Made by a program: the position numbers and the translations under genes. From CALFMR01 sp035550595 (GTDB lineage Bacteria > Acidobacteriota > Vicinamibacteria > Vicinamibacterales > SCN-69-37), in NCBI GenBank assembly GCA_035550595.1, contig DASZOV010000065.1, positions 1 to 64,000 on the forward strand: a stretch of 64,000 nucleotides of DNA, read 5' to 3'. The number at the start of each line of letters is the position of its first letter. Position 1 is the stretch's first letter. Positions 8,336 to 17,368 of this stretch are shown here, one piece after another. The notes beneath the pieces were generated by a model. It was not told where the DNA came from and did not search any database. It saw only the letters and a list, made by a program, of their open reading frames with translations.

Positions 8336-11300
8336 CTAGAACGTGAACCGGGCGCCGACCTGCATCGACCGCGCGCCACCCGCGCCGGTGATTCGGCCGA
8401 AATCCGACGAGTTCATGTTCGTGTTCGGGTTGTTCCACTGTTTCGTGTTGAGCAGGTTGAAGACATCGGCGCGGATCTGCAGCCGCGTGCCGGTGTTCAA
8501 CTGGAAGTTCTTCGAAAAGCTCGTGTCGAGGCGCCACGAGCCGGGGCCGCGCGCGTCGCCGACCTTGTAAGTCCCCGGCCGCAGCGTGGCGTTCGTGATC
8601 GGACTCACCGGCACGCGCGTGAACGCGTCCACGTTGAGGTAGTTACAGCCCAGCGCGTTGCACGTCGACTTCCAGTCCGACACGACGAACGGCACACCCG
8701 AGACTTCGTCAGGCCGGCTGTTGGCGATGCCTGATGGCTGCGTCACCGTCAGCACGCTGCCCGACTCGGCCGAGAGCAGCCCAGCGATCTGCCAACCGCC
8801 GACGATGCTGTTGAGCCAGCCGTGGCCATCGTGCAACCCAGGTAGCTCGTAGATGAACGTGCCATTGAGCCGATGACGGACGTCGTTGTCGGTGGGCCCG
8901 TAGTCAGCCTGCGGATCCCAGAAGTCCTGTGTGTTGCTGATGTCGGCCACGTAATAGGCCGCGAGGTCGCCGCCCTGCGTCGCCGTCCCCTTGCTGAGCG
9001 TGTAGTTGACGCTGAACGCGTACCGGTCGGCGAAGCGCCGCGTGAGCGCCGCCTGCAGCCCGTTGTACTCCATCGTCTGGCTGCTATCGACGTAGTAGCC
9101 GCCAGGCGCGCCCAATTCCGGGTTCGGCCGCGCGCCCGTCTCGCGATCGAACGCCTGCGCAAAGGATCGCTGCAGCGGAAAGTCGCGCCCGTCGGTTCGC
9201 ACGTAGCCGACTTCGACGGCCATCGCACGACCCAGTCCCTTCTCGAGACTCAGCATCGACTGGATCGTGTACGGCGCCGACAGATTCGGATCGAATACCG
9301 AGAAGATGGTCGGATTCCCCCCGGCGTCGGCCACGACGATGTCACGCGCGTCGTCGTTGTAGAACGGCCACTTCAGCCCCTTGGCCGCGACCTCGGTACG
9401 ATTCCAGATCGTGCGGAAGCCGACGTAGGGATCCCCGACGCTCTGGCGCACCGTGGCCGGCAGGTTGGGACTGTAGAGATAGCCGACGCCGCCGCGCAGC
9501 ACCGTCGCCGCGTCTTCGCTCACGGTCCACGCAAAACCGAGACGGGGACTGAAGTTCAGCGCGTCTGGCTTGTAGGGCTGCTTCGGATCGAGCTGCGGAC
9601 CGAAGTCGAGCTTCCGAAGATCAGTGGGCGGCGCGAGGTTGACGATCTCCGCCGGCTGCGAGCTCGTGGGCGTCACGCTGATCGTGTCGTAGTAGTCATA
9701 GCGCAGGCCGAGATTGAGCACGAGGCCACCTCCGACGCGCCAGTCGTCTTGAATGAACCCGCCGAACGAATCGATGTTCGACTTGTAGGGCGGCGCGCCG
9801 AACGAGATCGTGATCGACTGCGGCGTGTTCGTCAGCGCGTCGGCCAGCGACTGGTACAGGAACTGCGGATTCTGCGGGCTGAGCTTGTTGCCAGTCTGGC
9901 GTTCCCACAACACGCCCATCTTGAAGAAGTGCCGGCCGACCGCGTGGCTGATCTTCTCGTCGAGGCTCCAGGCGCCGCCGGTGAGTTGATAGGTTTCCGC
10001 GCTCGGCGTACTGAACAGTCCGCTGATGTTGATGAGGCCGATACGGCGGCCGAACGCGCCGATCTCATCGGCGTCGTTGGGATCGTGCACGTTGAAGAAC
10101 TGGTCGAGGCGATTGAGATACGTGTGATTCCAGCCGAGCCGCGTCTCGGACACCCACTGCGCCCCCGACCACACGAACTGTGCGGCCACGCGATCCTCGT
10201 CGTTCGGATAGACGCGATCGTTCGATCCGTTGACGTTGAAGCGAGGATCGAGCGTCCACGGACGCATCCGGGTGTACGTCACCGTCGTGCGCATGCTGTT
10301 CGACAGCGAGACGTCGCCCTTGAGCAGCACGTGATCCTCCGACCGGCGGCGCGTGCCGAGTCCGCGATACCGGCCGACGCGCGTGTCGACGACGCCTGAT
10401 GAGGAGACGACGGGTTCTGTGGGCTCGGGCAGCGTGTTGAGCGCGATGGCCGTCTCGGGAAACGGCAGCGCGGCCAGGAGCGCTTCGCGCGTCGCCTGCG
10501 TGGGCACCGTGCCGCTGAGTGGCACGCCGGCCCGCTCGCGGTAGCCTTCGTACGTCGTGAAGAAGAAGATGCGGTTCTGCCGGATCGGACCGCCGAACGT
10601 GCCGCCGTACTGATTGAACGTGCCGGTTGGCCGCGGACCGGTCGTGAAGAACGGGCGCGCATTGAGCGTTTGATCCTGCAGATTGTAGAATGCCGACCCC
10701 GCGTAGCGGTTCGTGCCGGATCGGCTGATGAGATTCACCTGGCCGCCCGCCACGCCGCCGTATTCCGCGGGCAGCACGCCCTTGATCACCTGGACTTCGG
10801 CGATGGCGTCGAGGCTCATGACCGAGATCTGATTCTGGCTCCCGTACTGGGACAGCGATCGCGTCTCGGGATTCGAGTTGGCGTCCGTGCCGTCGACGGT
10901 CACACCCGTGCCGCCGCCCGCCACGCCGTTCATCTGCACGGTGCCGCTGGTGCTCGCCGTGACGCCGGGGACCACGCCCAGCAGGTTCGTGATGTTGCGT
11001 CGGCTGATCGGCAGCTCGCGGACCTCCTGCGTGCCGAGCGAGTTGGACTGGCTCGATGCGGCCGTCTCGACGAGCGGCGCCGAGCCTTCGACGGTAATCG
11101 TCTGTTCCTGGCCACCGACTTCGAGCGTGAACGTCTGCTGCACGTTCTGCCCGGACATCAGCACGAGCCCGTGCTGCGTGTACGTCTTGAAGCCAGGCAT
11201 CTCGATCGTGATCGAGTACGGTCCGGTCGGCAGCGCCGTCATGACGAATTCCCCGCGTTCGTTGGTGACGGTCTGGCGCTCGACGCCCGTCGCTTCCTGT

Positions 11301-11464
11301 TTGGCGACGACGACCGCGCCCGGGAGCACGGCCTCCGAGATGTCGTGAACGTGTCCGAGGAGCGTGGCGGTCGTGACCTGAGCGTGCAGGCGCGCCGCTC
11401 CGGTCATGACCGTTGCGAAGAGCGCGAGCCCGAGTGCGAACGGTCGAACGATGCGCGTGCGCAT
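8336..11464 (-). CDS. Oar-like TonB-dependent outer membrane receptor (carboxypeptidase-regulatory N-domain)
   Basis: 1042 aa from the ATG at 11464; the frame continues to 11548, but MRTRIVRPFALGLALFATV is the natural signal peptide. Residues about 28-110 form a carboxypeptidase-regulatory-like Ig fold (TATLLGHVHDISEAVLPGA, TNERGEFVMTALPTGPYSI). Next come a plug domain (EVRELPISRRNITNLLGVVPGV) and a 22-strand-type barrel ending in the aromatic terminus GARFTF, as expected for Bam insertion. It imports a large or scarce ligand across the outer membrane using TonB energy. Its promoter region carries TATACT at 11502-11497 and the ATGTCGCAACTTGTCGC motif at 11523-11539. A GGAGGTCTCC ribosome site precedes the ATG. 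The ligand is unknown; the VOC and PHP-like neighbours may handle it. Confidence 0.92.
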   Translation of the reverse strand: MRTRIVRPFALGLALFATVMTGAARLHAQVTTATLLGHVHDISEAVLPGAVVVAKQEATGVERQTVTNERGEFVMTALPTGPYSITIEMPGFKTYTQHGLVLMSGQNVQQTFTLEVGGQEQTITVEGSAPLVETAASSQSNSLGTQEVRELPISRRNITNLLGVVPGVTASTSGTVQMNGVAGGGTGVTVDGTDANSNPETRSLSQYGSQNQISVMSLDAIAEVQVIKGVLPAEYGGVAGGQVNLISRSGTNRYAGSAFYNLQDQTLNARPFFTTGPRPTGTFNQYGGTFGGPIRQNRIFFFTTYEGYRERAGVPLSGTVPTQATREALLAALPFPETAIALNTLPEPTEPVVSSSGVVDTRVGRYRGLGTRRRSEDHVLLKGDVSLSNSMRTTVTYTRMRPWTLDPRFNVNGSNDRVYPNDEDRVAAQFVWSGAQWVSETRLGWNHTYLNRLDQFFNVHDPNDADEIGAFGRRIGLINISGLFSTPSAETYQLTGGAWSLDEKISHAVGRHFFKMGVLWERQTGNKLSPQNPQFLYQSLADALTNTPQSITISFGAPPYKSNIDSFGGFIQDDWRVGGGLVLNLGLRYDYYDTISVTPTSSQPAEIVNLAPPTDLRKLDFGPQLDPKQPYKPDALNFSPRLGFAWTVSEDAATVLRGGVGYLYSPNLPATVRQSVGDPYVGFRTIWNRTEVAAKGLKWPFYNDDARDIVVADAGGNPTIFSVFDPNLSAPYTIQSMLSLEKGLGRAMAVEVGYVRTDGRDFPLQRSFAQAFDRETGARPNPELGAPGGYYVDSSQTMEYNGLQAALTRRFADRYAFSVNYTLSKGTATQGGDLAAYYVADISNTQDFWDPQADYGPTDNDVRHRLNGTFIYELPGLHDGHGWLNSIVGGWQIAGLLSAESGSVLTVTQPSGIANSRPDEVSGVPFVVSDWKSTCNALGCNYLNVDAFTRVPVSPITNATLRPGTYKVGDARGPGSWRLDTSFSKNFQLNTGTRLQIRADVFNLLNTKQWNNPNTNMNSSDFGRITGAGGARSMQVGARFTF

Positions 11465-11496
11465 GGAGACCTCCAAAAGGCGATGAAAACGCGCGG

Positions 11497-11539
11497 AGTA
11501 TAGGTGCGCAGCGCATGTGTCGATGTCGCAACTTGTCGC
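11497..11539 (-). promoter_or_regulatory. Promoter and 17-bp operator-like motif of the first TonB receptor gene
   Basis: Read on the minus strand: GCGACAAGTTGCGACAT (11539-11523), about 20 bp of spacer, then TATACT (11502-11497), 33 bp before the ATG. The motif consists of two CGACA half-sites spaced one helical turn apart and would overlap the -35 region. Fifteen of its 17 bases recur at 14619-14635. Confidence 0.55.
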
Positions 11540-11646
11540 GCATCTCATGTCGTCGCGAGGCCGCGACGTTCCCGTGCGACGTCCAGCAAGGGAAGCGCGC
11601 CGAAAGACAGAAACGCGACCGGGCCGGCCGCGGCGTGAAGGGATCG

Positions 11647-12189
11647 TCAGCGCCCTGGGGCGTCGTAGTACCGATCGCCGGGACGGGCCATCCCGGCGAG
11701 TTGAAGCGTGAATCCGTCCAGATCGCGCACGTTAAAGCTCACGTAGCCATGGCCATCGGCCAGATCGAGACGCGGCGTGAGCCCACGGCGGCGAAGCGCC
11801 GCCTCGACGACGTCCGTATTCCAGTCGGCCAGCCAGTACGACACGTGGTCGATGACCGCCTGCGGACGACTCCCGTCCGACGATGGTTGTCCGCGATGGT
11901 TGCGCGCGATGAGCCGCGACCGCTCGTCGAAGTGCAGATAGCACTGACGACCGTCGTCGTTCGACACGCGCATGCCGAGCAGGTCCGCGTAGAAGTCACG
12001 CGTGACGCGATAGTCCTGCACTTGATAGGACAGGTGATCGAGCGCGACGGCACGAAAGCCGGATGGCGGCGCGCTCCCCTGCCCGGCGGCGAATGCGGCG
12101 GCGACCGACGTCATCGACTGCACGAACTGCCGGCGTGACAGGGCGCCCGCTTCGAACCGATCGAGAAGCCGCGCGATGAGTTGCTCCAT
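11647..12189 (-). CDS. VOC-family (glyoxalase/dioxygenase fold) protein
   Basis: 180 aa from the second of two adjacent ATGs (12189), 6 nt after AGGAG. The N-terminal segment LSRRQFVQSMTSVAAAFAAG resembles a Tat-type or membrane-targeting signal. One vicinal-oxygen-chelate fold follows with the usual paired motifs: LDHLSYQVQDYRVTRDFYADLLGMRV, then IDHVSYWLADWNTDVVEAALRRRGL, and SFNVRDLDGFTLQLAG. Two His (in LDHLSY and IDHVSY) and an acidic residue late in the fold could bind a metal. It lies 45 bp downstream of the PHP-like gene on the same strand, so the two are probably co-transcribed. The substrate is unknown; isomerase, lyase and dioxygenase roles are all possible in this family. Confidence 0.8.
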   Translation of the reverse strand: MEQLIARLLDRFEAGALSRRQFVQSMTSVAAAFAAGQGSAPPSGFRAVALDHLSYQVQDYRVTRDFYADLLGMRVSNDDGRQCYLHFDERSRLIARNHRGQPSSDGSRPQAVIDHVSYWLADWNTDVVEAALRRRGLTPRLDLADGHGYVSFNVRDLDGFTLQLAGMARPGDRYYDAPGR

Positions 12190-12234
12190 CATCCGCTCCT
12201 GAAGGTGGCCCAATGCCCTCGCGGCCGCCGCCGA

Positions 12235-14496
12235 TCATTCGCCGGCGACCGCGGAGGTGTCGAGCTTGATCGGCTGCACGAGTGCGCCGTTGCCGGCCGT
12301 GTCCCACGCCGCGAAGCGAACCCATTTCTTGCCAGTCGCGTCGAACGGGATCTCGAAGTGCTTGGTTCCGAACGCCGGGAGATCGGTCGTCGAGACGATC
12401 TGGCGATCCGTCTTCGTGCCGTCACCCCAGACCACCTCGACGAAGTCGAGCGGGAAGGTCCATTCGACGTCGGCCACGATCGTGCGGCGATTGCCGGTGC
12501 CCTGCACGGCATATGACGGGATCAACACTTCGCCGGACGTCACGAAATAGTCGCCCCGGCGCATGGCGTTGACGATCGAGCTCATGTCGCCGACCGAGGG
12601 AACCCGATCGATCTTCACGTAGTTGACGGGCGACATGCCGTAGGTGTCGTCGATGGGCGGCTTGCCGCGAGCCCCGATGTCCGATCGCGTCTCGGCAATC
12701 GCCTGGATGAACTTCGGCGGCGTCGGCAGATCCGCGACCCAGTTGTTCATCTCGTCGAGCAGCTCGAGGCAGCGATATTGGCTCAGCCGAATCTCGGATC
12801 CGTCGATGCCCATGCCCCAGCGGAAACCGATGCCTCGATAGTTGGGATCGCGGAAGTGGTCGGTGTCCTTGATGGCGTCCGGATAGCCGGTCGATCCCTT
12901 GGCGCGCGGGTGCGGCATGTAGATGAGCATGTTCTCGCGCCGAGTCATCTCCATCATGTCGGCCGGCGTGACGACGTGGTAGACCTTGCCGTAAACGGGA
13001 TCGTTCTCGACGAACGGCTGACCCTCGGCGCGCTCGTTCGTCCAGAAAATGGGCTTCGAGATGAGGAGATCGTTGTGGCCGCCGAGCGCCGGCCGGTTCG
13101 ATTCGTGCTCCTCGTTCGGCATGAGCAGGAAGTCGTCGTCCGAGAGCAGACGCGCCGTCTTGTAGTACGCCGCCAGGCCCGCAAGCCGATCGAGCCCGCT
13201 GCTGCGCGGTCCATCGATGGGCGCGTAGATGTTGATGCCCGCGTCTTTCGCGGCTTCGACGTCGGGCAGAACGCCCGAGTCGCGGAGCCGGCCCGTGATG
13301 CTCGTGTGGTAGTGCGTGCCCATCACTTTGTAACCAGGCACGGCCTTGAACCGATCGGCGTGCGTGAACGCGAGCGCGGCGTCGGCCATCGCCGGCACGT
13401 GCTGGCCGCTCACGTACAGGAACACGGGCATGATCTGCCACGTGTCGGGCCGGGCGTTCCGGAGCGCGAAGTTGTGCAGGAACTCGGGATCCTCTTCACG
13501 TTCGGCCTGGCGCACGCCGAGGCCGAACGCGCCATCGGCGCGCTTCTCGTAATAGGTGTAGCCGAGGTTCTGCTCGGTCTCTCGGGCGCCGAAGAACGTG
13601 TGTGGCGGCGGAAACGCCGCCACGGCACCGCCAGGTGTCTCGGCGAACACCATGCGATTGGCCGACTTGACGATCATCGGCGTGTCGTTCACCGCCCCAC
13701 CGAAGCGGTTCTGCTGCCACCGGTTGGAGAGATCGCGCCAGGCGATCCGTGAACCCGCCTCGATCGGCATGCCGGTAATCCCCGCGTCGTACTTGTAGGC
13801 GACCGACGGCTCATGCGTCTGCGCGATGACGGCTTGCCGGATCAGGTTCGTCCCGCGATAGACGAGATACTCGAGCCGGCCGGCGAACACGCCGAGGTCG
13901 ACGCCGGGAAACGTGATCTCGAGCCGCCCGCCGTTCGTCTTCACCGCGCAACTCGTGCCGTGGAAGACCGCGGCCGCGCGATGGACTTCGCTGGCCAGTC
14001 GCGGCAGTCCCGGTTGACTGAGGATGCCCTGCATGGGCGGAATCGCCGTCCCATGCGTGGGCGGCCGCACGTCGCTGCCGTCGATATAGAGCGGCGCGTC
14101 CCAGAATGCCTTCCACTGCTCGCGCTGCAGGATTTCTTCGGTGATCGGGATGTTGAGCCGGCGGAGCGGCTGCAACTGCTGGTCGGTGATGCGGCGCCGC
14201 CCGGACACGACCCGGAACGACGGCTGCGCATGGCGAAGCACCGTCGTCCACGCGCCGCCGGTCGGCCGCGTCGACAGGTCGCGAATGAGCGGCGCACCGT
14301 TTTCCACCGCGAGACGCATCCGCAGCTCCGTCCCGCGGTCGCCGTTCCAGGTGACCACGAGCGCATCGGCGGCGACGGCGGCCGTCAGGCCGGACTGGGC
14401 GGTGTATTGCGACAGGTCACACGACAGCCCGTCGGCGAACAGGCCCGACGCCGAGGCCATGGCCAGAGTCACGAGCGTCACGATCACGCGCTTCAT
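12235..14496 (-). CDS. Secreted PHP-like (CehA/McbA-type) metal-dependent hydrolase candidate
   Basis: 753 aa from the ATG at 14496 (GGAGGTCC upstream), with signal peptide MKRVIVTLVTLAMASASGLFA. The N-terminal 380 residues are beta-rich and resemble no family I can name confidently. From residue 392 the pattern is that of a PHP-type metal site: G-T-H395-Y-H397, P-N-E462-E463-H, G-G-H474-N-D and Y-M-P-H529-P. The C-terminal 150 residues include a 'VKIDRVPSVGDMSSIVNAMRRGDYFVTSGEV' stretch seen in secreted CehA/McbA-like proteins, in which a bound metal hydrolyses ester or phosphate bonds. It is followed by the VOC gene and is divergent from the TAXI operon. Catalysis is inferred from the histidines alone. 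Confidence 0.6.
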   Translation of the reverse strand: MKRVIVTLVTLAMASASGLFADGLSCDLSQYTAQSGLTAAVAADALVVTWNGDRGTELRMRLAVENGAPLIRDLSTRPTGGAWTTVLRHAQPSFRVVSGRRRITDQQLQPLRRLNIPITEEILQREQWKAFWDAPLYIDGSDVRPPTHGTAIPPMQGILSQPGLPRLASEVHRAAAVFHGTSCAVKTNGGRLEITFPGVDLGVFAGRLEYLVYRGTNLIRQAVIAQTHEPSVAYKYDAGITGMPIEAGSRIAWRDLSNRWQQNRFGGAVNDTPMIVKSANRMVFAETPGGAVAAFPPPHTFFGARETEQNLGYTYYEKRADGAFGLGVRQAEREEDPEFLHNFALRNARPDTWQIMPVFLYVSGQHVPAMADAALAFTHADRFKAVPGYKVMGTHYHTSITGRLRDSGVLPDVEAAKDAGINIYAPIDGPRSSGLDRLAGLAAYYKTARLLSDDDFLLMPNEEHESNRPALGGHNDLLISKPIFWTNERAEGQPFVENDPVYGKVYHVVTPADMMEMTRRENMLIYMPHPRAKGSTGYPDAIKDTDHFRDPNYRGIGFRWGMGIDGSEIRLSQYRCLELLDEMNNWVADLPTPPKFIQAIAETRSDIGARGKPPIDDTYGMSPVNYVKIDRVPSVGDMSSIVNAMRRGDYFVTSGEVLIPSYAVQGTGNRRTIVADVEWTFPLDFVEVVWGDGTKTDRQIVSTTDLPAFGTKHFEIPFDATGKKWVRFAAWDTAGNGALVQPIKLDTSAVAGE

Positions 14497-14593
14497 GCGG
14501 GACCTCCAGGAACGCGGCGACGACGAGCGCGTCCTGATCCGAGGATGGATCGCAGGACGCTGTACGGCGTGTTGGAGCCGCCGCGCGCGTCGG

Positions 14594-14635
14594 ACTATAA
14601 TCCGCGCCCGCCAAGCAGATGTCGTAAGTTGTCGC
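14594..14635 (-). promoter_or_regulatory. Promoter and 17-bp operator-like motif between the PHP-like and TAXI genes
   Basis: On the minus strand GCGACAACTTACGACAT (14635-14619) is followed after 19 bp by TATAGT (14599-14594), about 98 bp before the PHP-like ATG. The motif matches the one upstream of the first TonB receptor at 15 of 17 positions. It is also 55 bp upstream of the GTG of the plus-strand TAXI gene, so it could control both directions. Confidence 0.5.
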
Positions 14636-14690
14636 GGAGCGTTCGACGACGCTCGCGCGCGCTCAGCCTCGTGGTAAGTAGAAGGCACCC

Positions 14691-15671
14691 GTGAGCCCCG
14701 CGCATGTCGGCACCGTGTGGTTGCCGCGGCTGACCGCGACCGCGGTCCTCTGCACATTGGCCGCGTGCGGCGGACGTCCGGCGCCGCGACACGTCGCAAC
14801 CGCGCCCCTGCGCTTCACGACCGGTGCTCCGGGTGGTGGCTTCTATCCGCTCGGCGAAAGCCTCGCTCGCGCGTACGCGCAGGGCACGCCGCCCATTGCG
14901 ATCGAGACGCATCCAAGCGCTGGCGCCGTCGCCAACGTCGAGGCCCTGCAGCGCGGCGACGCCGACCTCGGGTTCGCCTTCGCCGACGTCGCGTATCTCG
15001 CGTTCGCCGGCCGTCTGACCGGTGAGAACCATCCGTTCGACGAATTGCGTGGCATTGCCGTGCTGCAGCTCACGCCCGTTCAACTCGTCGCGCGCGCCGG
15101 CACGAACATCACCTCGGTCGCCGACCTGCGCGGCCGTCACGTCGGAGTCGGCCTGCCGGGGACGGGGACCGCGCTCGCCGCCGAGCTCATCCTCGAAGCC
15201 TTCGGCATCCTGCCGGAGGTCCGTGTCGAGCGACTCGAGTTCAGCGACGCCAGTCGCCGTCTCGTCAGCGGCACGCTCGATGCGATGTTCAGTGACGTCA
15301 TCTACCCGGCCGAGTCGGTCAGCCTCGCGACGAGCGCCAATGGACGGCTGCTGCCCATCTCGGGTGCGCCGGTCGAACGGCTCCGGCACGACTATCCGTT
15401 CTTCAGGACGGCCATCATCCCGCGGGGCACGTATCCCGGGGTCACGAGCCCCGTGCACACGATCGGCATCGATAGCTTGCTCATCTGCCGCAAGGATCTG
15501 CCCGAGCCCGTCGTCTATGCCTTGACCACGCGGCTCTTCGACATCCTGCCGACGCTGTCGTCGTCGTTCGATGCGCTTCGTCTGATGGACCTCCATCGAT
15601 CGCCGGCGACGCCGATCCCCCTTCACGACGGGGCCGCGCAGTTCTATCGCGAACGCGAGCTCGGACGATGA
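14691..15671 (+). CDS. TAXI-family solute-binding lipoprotein
   Basis: 326 aa with a GTG start. The signal peptide ends in the lipobox L-A-A-C at Cys26. The TRAP-associated extracytoplasmic immunogenic (TAXI) fold is recognisable from LRFTTGAPGGGFYPLGESLARAY, ETHPSAGAVANVEALQRGDADLGFAFADVAYLAF, LRGIAVLQLTPVQLVAR and VADLRGRHVGVGLPGTGTALAAELIL. TAXI proteins bind small carboxylates in the periplasm and normally deliver them to a DctM/DctQ-type permease. No TRAP permease is present here. Instead the stop codon overlaps the start of a histidine kinase (ATGA), so the binding protein probably serves as a ligand sensor for signalling. Confidence 0.9.
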   Translation: MSPAHVGTVWLPRLTATAVLCTLAACGGRPAPRHVATAPLRFTTGAPGGGFYPLGESLARAYAQGTPPIAIETHPSAGAVANVEALQRGDADLGFAFADVAYLAFAGRLTGENHPFDELRGIAVLQLTPVQLVARAGTNITSVADLRGRHVGVGLPGTGTALAAELILEAFGILPEVRVERLEFSDASRRLVSGTLDAMFSDVIYPAESVSLATSANGRLLPISGAPVERLRHDYPFFRTAIIPRGTYPGVTSPVHTIGIDSLLICRKDLPEPVVYALTTRLFDILPTLSSSFDALRLMDLHRSPATPIPLHDGAAQFYRERELGR

Positions 15672-17368
15672 CGCGCGGACGGCTGCTGCGATCGCCGCGT
15701 CTCCTGAACGCGCTCGTCGTCGGGATGTGCGTGTCGGTCACGGCGCTCACGTGGTTCGGCTACAGCGCGACGCGCAAGTGGCAGCGGAGCTCAGAGCTCC
15801 TCGTGCAATGGCACGCGGACGAGACGGCGGACCTGCTCGTCACGGCGCTCACGCGCGACATGCGCGCCGTCCAGGAATCCGTGCTGTCCTCGGCCGACTG
15901 GGATCGGTTCATGCTGAATCCGCCGTACGACGTGAGCTACGTCGTCGCGAGTGCCTTCGCACGATATCCGTATCCCGAGGCATTTTTCGGAGGCCGTGGT
16001 GGCACGCTGACGCCCGACGACGTCATGTTCTTCACGCGGTCCGAGCGGCCGCCGCTCTGGGCGGCAGAAGACGAAGAACCCAGCCGGTTTCCCGTCACCA
16101 TTCGACGGCGCGAGGCCATTGCCGAACGCATCCTCGATCGCATTCGCAGCGATGCCGCGGCGGGCCGACGCTTCTCGATTTTCGAAGTCCGACTCGGCGA
16201 CCACGTCCACCAGGTCGTCACGCGGCTGCTCTACAGCGATGAATGGCGCGAGCAGCTCGACGGCGTGTTCGGGTTCACCGTCGACTTGTCGTGGGTGCGG
16301 GAGCACTATTTCCCGGAGCTGACCCACGAGGTCGCGCGCATCGCCGGCGCCGCGCCAGGGTTGACGCTCGAAGTCGTGGATCAGGCCGGGATCCGTGTCG
16401 CGAGCACACCGGACGCGGCCGGGAGCAGTGACCCCTCGAGTCGCCGCCCCTTTCCCATCGTCTTCTTCGATCCCTTGCTCGTCGCCGTCGACCAGCCGTC
16501 CGATTTCGTGCAGCGCGAGTGGTTCGTGCAGGTTGGTCGCGCGGGCGATCCGGCATTGACGGCCGCGGTCCGCAGCGCCGATCGCACGCTCATCCTCGCG
16601 GCCCTCTCACTCGCGCTCGGTCTCATCATGACGGCTCGGGCCGTACGCGCGAGCGAGAGCTTGTCGGAGCTTCGCGCCGAATTCGTGGCCACGGCCACAC
16701 ACGAGCTGAAGACCCCCATCGCCGCCATCCGGGCCGCGGGCGAGACGATGGCCTCGGGGCGCGTGGGCACGTCGACCGCACGCCAGGAGTACGCGGAGCT
16801 CGTCGTCCAGGAATCCCGGCGGCTATCACGCCTGGTCGAAAACCTGCTCGCGTGGTCCCGCATTACCGACGTCACCGATGCCTACGTCTTCGCGCCCACG
16901 GCGCTCGCGACCGTCGTGCCGCGCGTGTGCCAGGAGTTCGGACACCAATTGCGCTCGGCCGGGTTCGTCACGCAGATCGACGTGCCCGTCGACTTGCCGC
17001 TCGTGCGTGCCGACGCCACGGCGCTCGGTCTGCTGCTCGACAACCTGGTCGACAACGCCATCCGCTATTCGCCGACGACACGCTTCCTGCGGATCACGGC
17101 GCGACCGCATCGCGACATGGTCACGCTCGACGTCGGCGATCAAGGCTGCGGCATTCCGGCCGACGAGATCGAGTACGTGACGCGGCGCTTTTTCCGCGGA
17201 CGACAGATGGTGGCCAACGGCACCGGACTGGGCCTGGCCATCGTCAAACGGATCGTCGCGGATCACGGTGGACGGCTCGCCATCAACAGCGCGGTGAACG
17301 TCGGCACGACCGTCAGCGTCAGTCTCCCCATCGTGAGGGACCATGAAGAAGCGGATTCTCGTTGTTGA
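15668..17368 (+). CDS. Membrane sensor histidine kinase
   Basis: 566 aa, overlapping the TAXI stop by 4 bp. TM1 is at about 13-33 and TM2 at about 305-322 (LILAALSLALGLIMTA). Between them is a periplasmic sensor of about 270 residues with no recognised fold. The kinase core is complete: H-box ATATHELKTPIAAIR with phospho-acceptor His345, N-box LLDNLVDNAIRYSP, G1 DVGDQGCGIP and G2 GTGLGLAIVKRIV. It autophosphorylates and passes phosphate to the regulator whose start overlaps its 3' end by 26 bp. The large periplasmic domain next to a lipoprotein-anchored TAXI binder suggests direct contact between the two. The signal is unknown. Confidence 0.92.
   Translation: MTRGRLLRSPRLLNALVVGMCVSVTALTWFGYSATRKWQRSSELLVQWHADETADLLVTALTRDMRAVQESVLSSADWDRFMLNPPYDVSYVVASAFARYPYPEAFFGGRGGTLTPDDVMFFTRSERPPLWAAEDEEPSRFPVTIRRREAIAERILDRIRSDAAAGRRFSIFEVRLGDHVHQVVTRLLYSDEWREQLDGVFGFTVDLSWVREHYFPELTHEVARIAGAAPGLTLEVVDQAGIRVASTPDAAGSSDPSSRRPFPIVFFDPLLVAVDQPSDFVQREWFVQVGRAGDPALTAAVRSADRTLILAALSLALGLIMTARAVRASESLSELRAEFVATATHELKTPIAAIRAAGETMASGRVGTSTARQEYAELVVQESRRLSRLVENLLAWSRITDVTDAYVFAPTALATVVPRVCQEFGHQLRSAGFVTQIDVPVDLPLVRADATALGLLLDNLVDNAIRYSPTTRFLRITARPHRDMVTLDVGDQGCGIPADEIEYVTRRFFRGRQMVANGTGLGLAIVKRIVADHGGRLAINSAVNVGTTVSVSLPIVRDHEEADSRC

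Noticed and set aside
14691..15671. TAXI gene as part of a TRAP transporter
   Set aside because: No DctM/DctQ-like membrane protein is in the window, and the gene is fused by overlap to a histidine kinase gene.
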